Source: Marinobacter halodurans | Lineage (GTDB): Bacteria; Pseudomonadota; Gammaproteobacteria; Pseudomonadales; Oleiphilaceae | DNA: 64,000 bases | NCBI RefSeq assembly: GCF_004327985.1 | Contig: NZ_SJDL01000027.1 | Location: 1-64,000 of the forward strand | Direction: 5' to 3' | Part shown: positions 52,176-61,865 of the stretch, piece by piece | Layout: the number at the start of each line of letters is the position of its first letter | How positions within the stretch are numbered: position 1 is the stretch's first letter | The notes under the pieces: model-generated | Database searches by the model: none | Seen by the model: only the letters and a program-made list of their open reading frames with translations | What the model was told of the DNA's origin: nothing | Position numbers and translations under genes: made by a program

Positions 52176-52712
52176 GTGAGTTCCTATCCCGATCAACTCC
52201 ACGACCAGGTGGCCGAAGCAACGCCGCAGCCGACGCTGTTCGACCGAACGCTGGATGGCATCGCCCATCTCTGCATCATCGTGGCCGGTGTCCTGATGGT
52301 GTTCCTGATCATCACCTTCGGCTGGCTGGTGTTCGGCCGCTATGTCCTCAACGACACGCCCACCTGGGTCGAACAGTCGTCCCTGGTGATCGTCGTCTAC
52401 ATCACCTGTCTCGGCGCCGCGGCCGGCGTGCGCAACAACAGCCACCTGAGCATCGACTTCGTCCGCGAGGCTTTGCCGCGCATCCCGCGCAACATCATGC
52501 GCTATGTCTCCGATCTGTTTGTCACCTGCTTCGGTGGTTTCATGGCTTGGCAGGGGTGGTATCTGGTGATGGAAAACCTCAGCCGCCCCGTCCCGATGAT
52601 CGGTATTTCCGAGAGCTGGCGTGCGGCGCCACTGGTGATCTGCGGCGTTCTGATGGTCCTGTTTTCCTGCGTCAACATCGTTCAGCGCCTGCTGAAGTTA
52701 AAGGAGGTGTGA
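52176..52712 (+). CDS. dctQ: TRAP transporter small permease DctQ
   Basis: 178 residues, four membrane helices, GTG start at 52176 with AAGGAAGAG upstream. It contains NDTPTWVEQSSLVIVVYITCL-type family pattern and RNNSHLSIDFV. Its last codons carry the AAGGAGGTG that serves dctM. Confidence 0.9.
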   Translation: MSSYPDQLHDQVAEATPQPTLFDRTLDGIAHLCIIVAGVLMVFLIITFGWLVFGRYVLNDTPTWVEQSSLVIVVYITCLGAAAGVRNNSHLSIDFVREALPRIPRNIMRYVSDLFVTCFGGFMAWQGWYLVMENLSRPVPMIGISESWRAAPLVICGVLMVLFSCVNIVQRLLKLKEV

Positions 52713-52716
52713 TCCC

Positions 52717-53997
52717 ATGGGACTCGAGATCCTGTTCGGACTGTTCTTTCTCGGCCTGATCGTTGGCGCGCCGGTGGCGTTTGCGGTCGGTCTGGCGGCC
52801 GTCGGTGCCTTCCTCTATGAAGGCCTGCCCCTGTTCGTGGCTTTTCAACGCATCCTGTCCGGCATTTCGGTGTTTTCGCTGCTGGCCATTCCCTTCTTTA
52901 TCTTCGCTGGCGAGCTGATGCTCCACGGCGGTATTTCCACGCGACTGGTGCGCCTGGCGTCGGCGGCCGTGGGCCGCGTGCGGGGCGGCCTGGGCATGGT
53001 GAACGTGAGTTCGTCCATGCTGTTCGGCGGTATCTCCGGCTCGGCCGTGGCCGATACCTCGGCGCTGGGCTCGATCCTTATCCCGGTCATGAAGGAAAAA
53101 GGCTACGACGCCGATTACGCGGTCAACGTCACCGTCACCTCCTCGATCGCCGGCGTGGTGATTCCGCCCAGCCACAACATGATCCTCTACGCCGTGGCGG
53201 CCGGTGGTGGTATCTCCATCACCCAACTGTTCATCGCCGGCATCGTGCCGGGCGTGCTGATGTGCCTGGCCCTGGCGGTAGCGGCCTATGTGGTGGCGGT
53301 CAAGCGCGGTTACCAGGGCGAAGAATTCCCCGGCTGGCAGGCGCTGATCGTCAGCTTCGCCGCCGCCCTGCCCGGGCTGCTGACCGCGGTGATCATTGTC
53401 GGCGGCGTGCTGTCGGGCATCCTGACGGTGACCGAGTCCGGCGCCTTCGGCGCCATCTACGCCATCGTCGTGACCGGGCTGGTCTATCGCGAGCTGCGCT
53501 GGGAGCCGTTCAAGCGGGCGGTCTACCAGGCCGTGCGCACCACCTCGCTGGTGATGATCCTGGTGGGTTGCGCGTCGGCCTTCTCCTACCTGCTGGCGCT
53601 GTACAGCGTGCCGCAACTGCTGACCGATACGCTGCTGGGCATTTCCGACAACCCCTACGTCATCCTGCTGCTGCTCAACCTGTTGCTGCTGGGTCTGGGG
53701 ATGATCATGGACATGGCGGCGCTGATCCTGATCTGCACGCCGATCTTCCTGCCGGTGGCAACGCAGTTTGGCATGGACCCGATCCAGTTCGGCATCATCA
53801 TGATGATGAACCTGGGGCTGGGCCTGTGCACGCCGCCGGTGGGCTCCTGCCTGTTCGTCGGCAGCGTGATCGGCAAGATCAAGATCGAGCACGCGGTGCG
53901 CACCATCTGGCCGTTCTACCTGGCGCTGTTCGTGGTGCTGATGCTGGTGACCTACGTGCCGGCGATCTCGATGACGCTGCCCGGCTTCCTCCAGTGA
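52717..53997 (+). CDS. dctM: TRAP transporter large permease DctM
   Basis: Sodium-driven symporter subunit, 426 residues, about 12 membrane helices. Typical pieces: LIVGAPVAFAVGLAA, SMLFGGISGSAVADTSALG, IPPSHNMILYAVAAGG and GLCTPPVGSCLFVG. Works with DctP and DctQ. Confidence 0.95.
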   Translation: MGLEILFGLFFLGLIVGAPVAFAVGLAAVGAFLYEGLPLFVAFQRILSGISVFSLLAIPFFIFAGELMLHGGISTRLVRLASAAVGRVRGGLGMVNVSSSMLFGGISGSAVADTSALGSILIPVMKEKGYDADYAVNVTVTSSIAGVVIPPSHNMILYAVAAGGGISITQLFIAGIVPGVLMCLALAVAAYVVAVKRGYQGEEFPGWQALIVSFAAALPGLLTAVIIVGGVLSGILTVTESGAFGAIYAIVVTGLVYRELRWEPFKRAVYQAVRTTSLVMILVGCASAFSYLLALYSVPQLLTDTLLGISDNPYVILLLLNLLLLGLGMIMDMAALILICTPIFLPVATQFGMDPIQFGIIMMMNLGLGLCTPPVGSCLFVGSVIGKIKIEHAVRTIWPFYLALFVVLMLVTYVPAISMTLPGFLQ

Positions 53998-54031
53998 TGA
54001 CTTTCGTTTACCCCGTCATGGGCGATCCGAC

Positions 54032-55168
54032 ATGAAGATTGAAAAGATACACACGCACATCCTCGACTATAAACTCGAACAGGCGTTCGAGAGCGCTTCG
54101 ATGCGCTTCGAACGGCGCCAGCACTGCCTGGTGGAAGTGGTCTGCGACAACGGCACCGTGGGCTGGGGCGAATGCCTGGGTCCGGCAAAGGCCAATGCGG
54201 CGGTCGTCGAGCTCTACGCCGCTGCCCTGATCGGCCGCAATCCGCTGGAAACCGAAAAACTCTGGCTCGACCTCTACAACCGCCTGCGCGACCAGGGCCA
54301 GCGCGGGCTGACCGTCACTGCCCTGAGCGGGATCGATATCGCCCTGTGGGACATCAAGGGCAAGCACTACGGCGCGCCGGTCAGTGAACTGCTGGGCGGG
54401 CGTTTCCGCGAGGGCGTGCAGGCCTACGCCACCGGCTCGTTCCGCCGCGAGGGTGTCGACCGGGTCCAGGACGTGGCCGACGAAGTGGCCGGCTACGCCC
54501 GCGAGGGCTTCCACGGGGTGAAGATCAAGATCGGCTTCGACGTGGAAGAGGACCTGCGCTCGATTGCCGCCGCGCGGGAAGCCATCGGCCCCGACCGCCG
54601 GCTGATGATCGACGCCAACCACGGCTACGACCTGCTGGAAGCACTGGAAGTGGGCAAGCGGGCCGAACAATACCGCATCGACTGGTTCGAGGAACCGGTG
54701 CTGCCCGAGCAGATATCCACCTACCGCGCGGTGCGCGAGGGCCAGCCCATCCCCGTCGCCAGCGGCGAGAACTGGCACGGCCGCTACGCCATGCTCGAAC
54801 CGCTTTCCACCCGTGCGGTGGACATTGCCCAGCCCGACGTGTGCGGCGTGGGTGGGTTCTCGGAAATGCGCCGGGTGGTCGACATGGCGGCCCTATTCGG
54901 CGTGCGCCTGGTGCCACACGTGTGGGGCACGGCGGTGTGCCTGGCCGCCAGCCTGCAGGTGATGGCCGCGCTGCCGCCCAACCCGCCGCGTCGCAAGCCC
55001 ATCGAGCCGATCATGGAATTCGATCGCACCAAAAACCCGTTCCGCCAGGCCGTGGTTCAAACGCCCATCGAACACAACCAGGGCGTCGTCCAGATTCCGG
55101 ACGGCCCGGGCCTGGGCATCGAGATCAACCGTGACGCGTTGCGCCAATTCGCTTTGAAGGAGACCTGA
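54032..55168 (+). CDS. gci: D-galactarolactone cycloisomerase (enolase superfamily)
   Basis: Opens D-galactaro-1,4-lactone to a keto-deoxy-hexarate. 378 residues with the mandelate-racemase-type catalytic set: Lys166 (VKIKIG), metal ligands Asp194 (IDANHGY), Glu220 (FEEP), Glu246 (SGENWHG) and His296 (PHVWGT). The order and many segments (FESASMRFERR, GTVGWGECLGPA, GLTVTALSGIDIALWDIKGK) match the characterised Agrobacterium Gci. Follows dctM by 34 bases. Confidence 0.9.
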   Translation: MKIEKIHTHILDYKLEQAFESASMRFERRQHCLVEVVCDNGTVGWGECLGPAKANAAVVELYAAALIGRNPLETEKLWLDLYNRLRDQGQRGLTVTALSGIDIALWDIKGKHYGAPVSELLGGRFREGVQAYATGSFRREGVDRVQDVADEVAGYAREGFHGVKIKIGFDVEEDLRSIAAAREAIGPDRRLMIDANHGYDLLEALEVGKRAEQYRIDWFEEPVLPEQISTYRAVREGQPIPVASGENWHGRYAMLEPLSTRAVDIAQPDVCGVGGFSEMRRVVDMAALFGVRLVPHVWGTAVCLAASLQVMAALPPNPPRRKPIEPIMEFDRTKNPFRQAVVQTPIEHNQGVVQIPDGPGLGIEINRDALRQFALKET

Positions 55169-55170
55169 GC

Positions 55171-56034
55171 GTGTCAGAGATTCCCGCCAACACCCGCCCG
55201 CTCGACGGACCGGCGCCGATGCTAAAGGCGCCGCCCGGGGCTACGGACTGCCACATTCATCTGTACCTGCCGGGCTACGACGCCCAGCCGGGCGGCCCGA
55301 AGATTCCCGAGCTGGCCACGGTCGAGAACTACCGCCAGCTCCAGCGGTGGCTGTCGCTCGAACGGGTGGTGGTCACCCAGCCCAATGCCTACCAGCGCGA
55401 CAACAGCGCCCTGCTGGCCGCGCTCGACCAGTTGGGTACCGAGACCGCCCGCGGTGTGGCTGCGGTAACGCCGGAAACACCGGACAGCGACCTGCAGGCC
55501 TGGCACGACCAGGGCATCCGCGGGACACGCATCATGAACCTGCCGGGCGGCGCGGTCACCAACGACGACATGCTGGCCGTCGAGCGGCGCATCCGCCCGC
55601 TGGGCTGGCACCTGATGGTGCAGTTCAACGGCTGCCAACTGGACGATTACCTCGATAACCTCAAGCGCATCGAAGGCAGGTACATCATCGACCACATCGG
55701 GAAGTTCATGCCGCCGGTGCCGGCGGACGACGCCCGGGTCGATGAGATCCTGCGGCTGCTCGATCGCGGCAACGCCTGGTTCAAGATCTGCGCCGGCTAC
55801 GAGGCCAGCCGAACCGGCGGCCCCGAGTACGCGGACATCGGGGCCATCGCCCAACGGGTTATCGCCCATGCCCCCGAGCGCATCATCTGGGGCACCAACT
55901 GGCCGCATGTGGGCGTGCCCCGCAAACAGTACCCCAATGACGCCGACCAGCTCGACGTGCTGCTTAGATGGGCCAGCCCCGAGGTGCGCCAGAAGATCCT
56001 GGTGGACAACCCGGCGGTGCTGTACGGCTTCTGA
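55171..56034 (+). CDS. gli: D-galactarolactone isomerase (amidohydrolase family)
   Basis: Converts the 1,5-lactone made by uronate dehydrogenase to the 1,4-lactone used by Gci. 287 residues of the TIM-barrel amidohydrolase family, with HxH in TDCHIHLYLPG, YIIDHIGKFMPP and WGTNWPHVG (Asp often seen elsewhere is Asn-Trp-Pro-His here, as in this subfamily). GTG start with AAGGAG 8 bases upstream, 2 bases behind gci. Confidence 0.85.
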   Translation: MSEIPANTRPLDGPAPMLKAPPGATDCHIHLYLPGYDAQPGGPKIPELATVENYRQLQRWLSLERVVVTQPNAYQRDNSALLAALDQLGTETARGVAAVTPETPDSDLQAWHDQGIRGTRIMNLPGGAVTNDDMLAVERRIRPLGWHLMVQFNGCQLDDYLDNLKRIEGRYIIDHIGKFMPPVPADDARVDEILRLLDRGNAWFKICAGYEASRTGGPEYADIGAIAQRVIAHAPERIIWGTNWPHVGVPRKQYPNDADQLDVLLRWASPEVRQKILVDNPAVLYGF

Positions 56035-56127
56035 ATCGAGAACGCCTCCGGATCGCTCCGGGGCCCAACCATCATCCAAGCGAGACCAGCTCGCCACGCG
56101 GGCTGGCCGCCAGAGAAGGAGACCATC

Positions 56128-56928
56128 ATGCTCAAACGACTCTTGGTGACCGGCGCGGCCGGCGGTGTGGGCCGCGCAATTCGCCCGCACCTGCAGACGT
56201 TGGCAGAAACCGTCCGCCTGTCGGACATCGCCGACCTCGGCGAGGCCGCCGCACACGAGGAACGGATGCCCTGCGATCTGGCCGACGCCCAGGCGGTTAA
56301 CGAGCTGGTGAAAGGTTGCGACGGCATCATTCACCTGGGCGGCGTGTCGGTGGAACAGCCCTGGAGCGACATCCTCCAGGCCAATATCATCGGCGCCTAC
56401 AACCTCTACGAAGCGGCCCGGAACCTGGGCAAACCGCGCATCGTATTCGCCAGCTCCAACCACACCATCGGCTACTACCCGCGCACCGCGCGACTGGATA
56501 CGGAAGTGCCGCGCCGGCCCGACTCCCTGTACGGCCTGTCCAAATGCTTCGGCGAGGATCTGGCGAGCCTGTATTTCCACAAATTCGATGTCGAAACCCT
56601 CAGCGTGCGCATCGGCTCGTGCTTCCCTGAACCAAAGGACGCGCGGATGATGGCCACCTGGCTGAGCGTCGACGACTTCATGCGCCTGATGCAGCGCGCC
56701 TTCGTGACCCCCAAGCTGGGCTGCACCGTCGTCTACGGCGCCTCGGCGAACACCGAGCAGTGGTGGGACAACAGCAAGTCGGCGTTTCTCGGTTGGGCGC
56801 CGCAGGACAGCTCAGAGCCCTGGCGGGCCGAAGTCGAAGCGCAGGAGGGGCCGAGTGACCCTCACGATCCGTCCGTCCTCTATCAGGGCGGCAAGTTCGT
56901 GACGGCCGGACATCCCGACGATCAGTGA
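56128..56928 (+). CDS. udh: Uronate dehydrogenase
   Basis: NAD-dependent oxidation of D-galacturonate or D-glucuronate to the aldarolactone. 266-residue extended SDR: GAAGGVGRAIR for NAD, FASSNHTIGYYPR, and catalytic YGLSK. The product feeds Gli and Gci coded just upstream. AAGGAG precedes the ATG. Confidence 0.92.
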   Translation: MLKRLLVTGAAGGVGRAIRPHLQTLAETVRLSDIADLGEAAAHEERMPCDLADAQAVNELVKGCDGIIHLGGVSVEQPWSDILQANIIGAYNLYEAARNLGKPRIVFASSNHTIGYYPRTARLDTEVPRRPDSLYGLSKCFGEDLASLYFHKFDVETLSVRIGSCFPEPKDARMMATWLSVDDFMRLMQRAFVTPKLGCTVVYGASANTEQWWDNSKSAFLGWAPQDSSEPWRAEVEAQEGPSDPHDPSVLYQGGKFVTAGHPDDQ

Positions 56929-56990
56929 ACGCAGGTGGCCTGTCCGGGTGGGCGGGCCACAATCAATCCCGAGAAGCAGTGGAACCCGAT

Positions 56991-57737
56991 ATGGCAGGCA
57001 CCAACGACGAAACGAAGGGGTTGAACGTCCAGCGCGTTTCACGGGAAGGCAGTCTCTCGATGTATGTGGCGGACCAGCTCGAGACGCTGATCGTCACCGG
57101 CAGGATCCCTGTCGGCGAGAAGCTGCCCACGGAAAGCGGCCTGTGCGAGTCCTTCGGGGTGAGCCGGACGGTGGTCCGCGAAGCGGTGGCTCATCTCAAG
57201 TCGCTGGGGCTCGTCGAGACCCGCCGTGGCGTGGGCTCCACGGTATTGCGCAACACCGCACCGGAGGCCATGCCCGCCAACCGGATCCGCCCGACCACGG
57301 TTGACGACATCCTGCACGTGCTCGAACTGCGCCTGAACCTCGAGCCGGCCGCCGCCGAGTTGGCGGCGCGGCGTCATACCGACGAGGACAAGCGCATCCT
57401 GCGGGAAAAGCACGCCGCTTTCATGCAGGCCCGGGCCCGCGACGGCCAGGCACGCAACGAGGATTTCGAGTTCCACTGCGCCATTGCCGCAGCCACCCAC
57501 AACCCCTTCTTCCAGTCGTTCTACGAACAACTGAGCCACGGCATCATCCCCCGGGCCAAGCTGATGAGCATCGAGATCAACACCTCGGCCACCCACAAAT
57601 ACCTGGCCCGTGTTGAAGACGAGCACGCCGATGTGCTCGAAGCCATCCTCGCCCGCGACGGCGAAGCGGCCCGCGAGATGATGTATCAGCACCTGAACCG
57701 GGCCCGGAATATGTACGCGACCTTTCAGGAGTCTTAG
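56991..57737 (+). CDS. GntR/FadR-type (FCD) transcriptional regulator
   Basis: 248 residues: N-terminal winged helix (GEKLPTESGLCESFGVSRTVVREAVAHLKSLGLV) and the all-helical FCD ligand domain with His/Asp residues (ELRLNLEPAAAELAA; FHCAIAAATHNPFF; ARVEDEHADVLEAIL). Probably the repressor of the cluster it ends, responding to a uronate or lactone. Start at 56991 chosen over an upstream ATG inside udh. A REP pair follows. Confidence 0.9.
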   Translation: MAGTNDETKGLNVQRVSREGSLSMYVADQLETLIVTGRIPVGEKLPTESGLCESFGVSRTVVREAVAHLKSLGLVETRRGVGSTVLRNTAPEAMPANRIRPTTVDDILHVLELRLNLEPAAAELAARRHTDEDKRILREKHAAFMQARARDGQARNEDFEFHCAIAAATHNPFFQSFYEQLSHGIIPRAKLMSIEINTSATHKYLARVEDEHADVLEAILARDGEAAREMMYQHLNRARNMYATFQES

Positions 57738-57789
57738 GTAACAACACAGGGCAGCCCAACCTACTTGACTGAAGGAACCGGCGTTAAAT

Positions 57790-57899
57790 GTAGCCGACGC
57801 TTCAGCTTCGGAGCAGGCGCCAGCCTGCCAATCGCCCCCGGAGCTCAATGCCAGAAACCAGGCGCCTGACGGCGCCTCCGAAGCTGAAGCGTCGGCTAC
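57790..57899. repeat. REP-like pair, locus D
   Basis: Plus unit 57790-57811 and minus unit 57878-57899, both of the CCGACGC-TTCA-GCTTCGG type, separated by 66 bases with GGCGCC hairpins. Confidence 0.85.
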
Positions 57900-57929
57900 A
57901 TTGTTCCGGTAAGCCATTGGGAAGCCCAT

Positions 57930-57955
57930 AAAAAAGCGGCCCCAAACGGGGCCGC
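57930..57955 (-). terminator. Terminator of exaC
   Basis: On the minus strand GCGGCCCC-GTTT-GGGGCCGC followed by TTTTTT. It is 134 bases behind the exaC stop. Confidence 0.85.
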
Positions 57956-58088
57956 AAACAATGGCAGGAGGACACAGACGCAATCTGTTTGGGTCCGTTC
58001 GGAGGGCCGGACCGTTACCAGTTGACACCTCCCTGTGTCACCTCGCCTCGTCTACTGACTTCTCAGCCAGTTCGGGTCTCGCAAGGCC

Positions 58089-59609
58089 TCAGAAGAAGCC
58101 CAGCGGGTTGGTGTCGTAGCTGATCAGCATGTTCTTGGTTTGCTGATAGTGTTCAAGCGCCAGTTTGTGGGTCTCACGGCCAACACCGGATTTCTTGTAG
58201 CCGCCGAAGGCCGCACCCGCCGGGTAGGCATGGTAGCAGTTCATCCACACCCGACCGGCCTGGATGCCGCGGCCCATCCGGTACTGGCGGTTGGTGTCGC
58301 GGGTCCACACGCCGGCGCCCAGACCGAACTCGGTGTCATTGGCAATCGCCAGCGCTTCCGCTTCGTCCTTGAAGGTGGTGACGCCAACAACCGGGCCGAA
58401 GATCTCTTCCTGGAAGACACGCATCTTGTTGTCGCCCTTGAACAGGGTCGGCTGGATGTAGAAGCCGTTGTTGAACTCGACATCCAGCTCTTCCTTGCCG
58501 CCGCCGGTCAACACTTCGGCGCCTTCCTGCTTGCCGATTTCCAGGTAGGACATGATCTTGTCGAACTGTTCCTTACTGGCCTGGGCACCCACCTGTACGT
58601 CGGTATCCAGCGGATTACCGCGCTTGATGGACTTGGTGCGCTCGATGACCTTGGCCATGAACTCGTCGTAGATGTCTTCCTGGACCAGCGCCCGGGACGG
58701 ACAGGTGCACACTTCGCCCTGGTTGAAGAACGCCAGCACCACACCCTCGACGCACTTGTCGATGAACTCCGGCTCGGCCTGCATGATGTCGGAGAAGTAG
58801 ATGTTCGGCGACTTGCCGCCCAGCTCGACCGTGGACGGAATGATGTTCTCGGCGGCGCACTTCATGATGTGCGAGCCGACCGGCGTGGAGCCGGTGAACG
58901 CGATCTTGGCGATGCGCTTGCTGGTGGCCAGGGCCTGACCGGCTTCGCTGCCGAAGCCGTTGACGATGTTGACCACGCCCGGCGGCAGCAGGTCGCCGAT
59001 CAGTTCCATCACGACCAGGATGGAGGCCGGGGTCTGCTCGGCCGGCTTGAGTACGGTGCAGTTACCGGCGGCCAGGCACGGCGCCAGCTTCCAGGCGGCC
59101 ATCAGGATCGGGAAGTTCCAGGGGATGATCTGGCCGACAACGCCCAGCGGCTCGTGGAAATGGTAGGCAATGGTGTTGCCGTCGATCTCGCCCATATGGC
59201 CTTCCTGGGCACGGATGCAGCCGGCGAAATAGCGGAAGTGATCCACCGCCAGCGGGATGTCGGCATTCAGGGTCTCGCGGACCGCCTTGCCGTTGTCCCA
59301 GGTTTCCGCCACGGCCAGCAGCTCGACGTTCTGCTCGAGGCGGTCGGCAATCTTCAGCAGGATGTTGGAACGCTCGGTGGCCGAGGTCTGGCCCCAGGCC
59401 GGCGCGGCCTTGTGGGCGGCATCCAGTGCCAGGTCGATGTCTTCCGCGGTGGAACGCGGGATTTCACAGATCACATCACCGGTAACCGGGGTGATGTTCT
59501 CGAAATACTGCCCTTTCACCGGCGCGACCCATTCGCCACCGATGTAGTTTTCGTAGCGGGATTTAAAGGAGACGACGGAGCCTTCCTTACCAGGTTGAGC
59601 GTAAATCAT
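58089..59609 (-). CDS. exaC: NAD-dependent aldehyde dehydrogenase ExaC
   Basis: Oxidises acetaldehyde and similar aldehydes made by the quinoprotein alcohol dehydrogenase. 506 residues, the length of P. aeruginosa ExaC, with the same start ([11 protein letters not shown]), the glutamate motif [10 protein letters not shown] and catalytic Cys in [13 protein letters not shown]. Start ATG 59609 overrides a longer open frame. It carries the exa motif at 59731-59749 upstream. Confidence 0.95.
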   Translation of the reverse strand: MIYAQPGKEGSVVSFKSRYENYIGGEWVAPVKGQYFENITPVTGDVICEIPRSTAEDIDLALDAAHKAAPAWGQTSATERSNILLKIADRLEQNVELLAVAETWDNGKAVRETLNADIPLAVDHFRYFAGCIRAQEGHMGEIDGNTIAYHFHEPLGVVGQIIPWNFPILMAAWKLAPCLAAGNCTVLKPAEQTPASILVVMELIGDLLPPGVVNIVNGFGSEAGQALATSKRIAKIAFTGSTPVGSHIMKCAAENIIPSTVELGGKSPNIYFSDIMQAEPEFIDKCVEGVVLAFFNQGEVCTCPSRALVQEDIYDEFMAKVIERTKSIKRGNPLDTDVQVGAQASKEQFDKIMSYLEIGKQEGAEVLTGGGKEELDVEFNNGFYIQPTLFKGDNKMRVFQEEIFGPVVGVTTFKDEAEALAIANDTEFGLGAGVWTRDTNRQYRMGRGIQAGRVWMNCYHAYPAGAAFGGYKKSGVGRETHKLALEHYQQTKNMLISYDTNPLGFF

Positions 59610-59730
59610 GATGGTGACCTCTCTTGTTATATGGCCGCGACTGCTCATGGACCGCAAGGGGCGGTCCTGCGTCTACGATTTCACTCTAGCTACCACCTGT
59701 TGGCTGCGAAATGGTCCCTTCGATGCGTCC

Positions 59731-59749
59731 ATCTCGTTATTTGGTAGTA
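59731..59749 (-). promoter_or_regulatory. exa motif upstream of exaC
   Basis: TACTACCAAATAACGAGAT on the minus strand, 121 bases before the exaC start. It matches the exaA upstream site at 16 of 19 positions (TACTACCAARTRAYGAGAT). Confidence 0.65.
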
Positions 59750-59773
59750 GGAAAAAATCGGCATAAGTTCAAA

Positions 59774-59803
59774 TAAAAAAGGGCTCCATCGGAACCCTTT
59801 TTG
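59774..59803 (-). terminator. Terminator of exaA
   Basis: On the minus strand AAAAAGGGTTCC-GAT-GGAGCCCTTTTTT. It separates exaA from exaC, which therefore needs its own promoter. Confidence 0.85.
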
Positions 59804-59913
59804 TAAGCGCCGGGCCCAAGCCCCGGCATACGTGGCCTGGCGGCCACCCCTGGCTTCATTACGGGTCGTTAAGGACCCGTGTACCAGGGAGGGTCACCGG
59901 CCACCGCGATAGG

Positions 59914-61692
59914 TCAGCGGCTGGCCACGTTGTCGTTCGGCAGTTTGAAAGTCCACACGGTACCGCCCTGGTTGAAATCCTTCACCACCTTGGCGACCTC
60001 GCCGCCCCACAGTGGGACCGCGCCGCCCCAGCCGGTGGTGATGGAGACGTACTGCTCGCCGCCCATCTTCCAGGTGATCGGCGTGCCGACGATGCCGGTA
60101 CCGGTGTTGAACTTGTACAGTTCCTTGCCGGTGCGGGCGTCAAACGCCTTGAAGTAGCCTTCCGGCGTGCCGGTGAACACCAGGTTGCCGGCGGTGGTCA
60201 TGACACCACCCCACAGCGGCGCGGTGTTCTCGTAGCGCCAGACTTCCTTGCCGGTCTTCGGATCCATTGCCCGCAGCACGCCAATGTAGTCATCGTGGGC
60301 CGGTTTGATGGTGAACCCGGCACCCAGGTAGGCCGCGCCCTTCTTGTAGGACACCGGCTCGTTCCAGATGTCCATGGACCACTCGTTGGACGGCACGTAG
60401 AACAGCTCGGTGTTCGGGTTATAGGCGACCGGCATCCAGTTCTTGCCGCCGAGGAAGGCCGGCTGGGCCACGACCACCTTGCCCTTCTCGCCCTTCATGT
60501 CCGCCGGATCGCCCGGGCGACCGTTTTCGGCGTAGATCGGACGACCGTTCTCATCCAGGCCCTTGGCCCAGGTGATCTTGTCCACGAACGGGAAGCCGCG
60601 GATGAAGTCGCCGTTCTCCCGGTTCAGCACGTACATGAAGCCGTTCCGGTCGGCGGTGGCGGCGGCCTTGATGGTCTTACCGTTTTCCTTCAGGTCGAAG
60701 GAGACCAGCTCGTTGACGCCGTCATAGTCCCAGCCGTCGTGCGGAGTGGTCTGGAAGTGCCACTTGATGCTGCCGTCGTCCGGGTCGATCGCCAGACGGG
60801 AGGAGGAGAACAGGTTGTCGCCCGGACGCAGGTGCGAGTTCCACGGGGCCGGGTTACCGGTGCCGAAGAACAGGCTGTCGGTTTCCGGATCGTAGGTGCC
60901 GCCGAGCCAGGTCGCGGCGCCGCCGTTCTTCCACATGTCACCGGGCCAGGTCTTGCCGGGCGCGCCGCCGGAGATGCCGTTCTCGATCTTCTTGCCGTCC
61001 TTGTAGACGTAGCCCATGTGACCTTCCACGGTCGGGCGGGTCCACAGGATTTCGCCGGTGTTCGGGTCGTAGGCTTCGACCTTGCCGACGATACCGAACT
61101 CACCGCCGGACACGCCGGTGATCAGCTTGCCCTTGACGATGATCGGCGCCGCGGTGATGGAGTAACCGGCCTGGTAGTCGGCCACTTTCTTGATCCAGAC
61201 TACCTTGCCGGTGTCCTTGTTCAGGGCGACCAGCTTGGCGTCCAGCGTGCCGAAGATCACCTTGTCGCCGTACAGGGCCACACCCCGGTTGACCACGTCA
61301 CAGCAGGGCATGATGCCGTCCGGCAGGCGGGCGTCGTACTGCCAGATTTCCTCGCCGGTCTTGGCGTCGATGGCGTATACGCGGGAATAGGAGGCGGAGA
61401 CGTACATCACGCCGTCTTTCACCAGCGGCTGGGATTCCTGGCCGCGCTGCTTCTCACCGCCGAAGGAGAACGCCCACACCGGCTGCAGCTGCTTGACGTT
61501 CTCGGTGGACAGGTCGTTCATCGGGCTGTAACGCTGGCCCTGCAGACCCATGCCGTAAGTCACCACATCGTCGACCGTGTCCTGGTCCTTGAGCAGGTCG
61601 TCGTCGGTGACGCCGGCGGCCTGGACACTCCATGAAACAGCCAGCGCCAGCGCACTGGCGGCAAACTGTTTTCCGAATCGTGTTGCATACAT
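59914..61692 (-). CDS. exaA: PQQ-dependent alcohol dehydrogenase (ExaA/PedH type)
   Basis: Periplasmic quinoprotein oxidising ethanol and other alcohols, passing electrons to a cytochrome c. 592 residues: signal peptide about 1-26, eight-bladed propeller with W-motifs, adjacent disulfide Cys130-Cys131 ([10 protein letters not shown]), metal ligands Glu198 (SGGEFG) and Asn280 (GTGN), catalytic Asp322 in GWDYDGVNE. Asp324, two residues after the catalytic Asp, is the extra ligand known from lanthanide-dependent XoxF, ExaF and PedH. It has no C-terminal heme domain. Own promoter region with exa motif; terminator behind. Confidence 0.95.
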   Translation of the reverse strand: MYATRFGKQFAASALALAVSWSVQAAGVTDDDLLKDQDTVDDVVTYGMGLQGQRYSPMNDLSTENVKQLQPVWAFSFGGEKQRGQESQPLVKDGVMYVSASYSRVYAIDAKTGEEIWQYDARLPDGIMPCCDVVNRGVALYGDKVIFGTLDAKLVALNKDTGKVVWIKKVADYQAGYSITAAPIIVKGKLITGVSGGEFGIVGKVEAYDPNTGEILWTRPTVEGHMGYVYKDGKKIENGISGGAPGKTWPGDMWKNGGAATWLGGTYDPETDSLFFGTGNPAPWNSHLRPGDNLFSSSRLAIDPDDGSIKWHFQTTPHDGWDYDGVNELVSFDLKENGKTIKAAATADRNGFMYVLNRENGDFIRGFPFVDKITWAKGLDENGRPIYAENGRPGDPADMKGEKGKVVVAQPAFLGGKNWMPVAYNPNTELFYVPSNEWSMDIWNEPVSYKKGAAYLGAGFTIKPAHDDYIGVLRAMDPKTGKEVWRYENTAPLWGGVMTTAGNLVFTGTPEGYFKAFDARTGKELYKFNTGTGIVGTPITWKMGGEQYVSITTGWGGAVPLWGGEVAKVVKDFNQGGTVWTFKLPNDNVASR

Positions 61693-61803
61693 GGTTGCGC
61701 TCTCCCATTACTCTTGTTGTCAGATTCAGCAACGAACCGGGAACGTTTCCCGCCTCTCCTGACATTCTTGGATTTGGCAACCTGTGCAACAATTGACCCG
61801 CAG

Positions 61804-61830
61804 ACCAAGTTATCTCATCACTTGGTAGTA
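61804..61830 (-). promoter_or_regulatory. exa motif and inverted repeat upstream of exaA
   Basis: TACTACCAAGTGATGAGAT on the minus strand (61830-61812), 119 bases before the exaA start. The plus strand also shows a perfect inverted repeat ACCAAGT-N9-ACTTGGT (61804-61826) overlapping it. Confidence 0.65.
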
Positions 61831-61865
61831 AGACCCGGCTGAATCATCCCCGGGGACGCAGCCCC

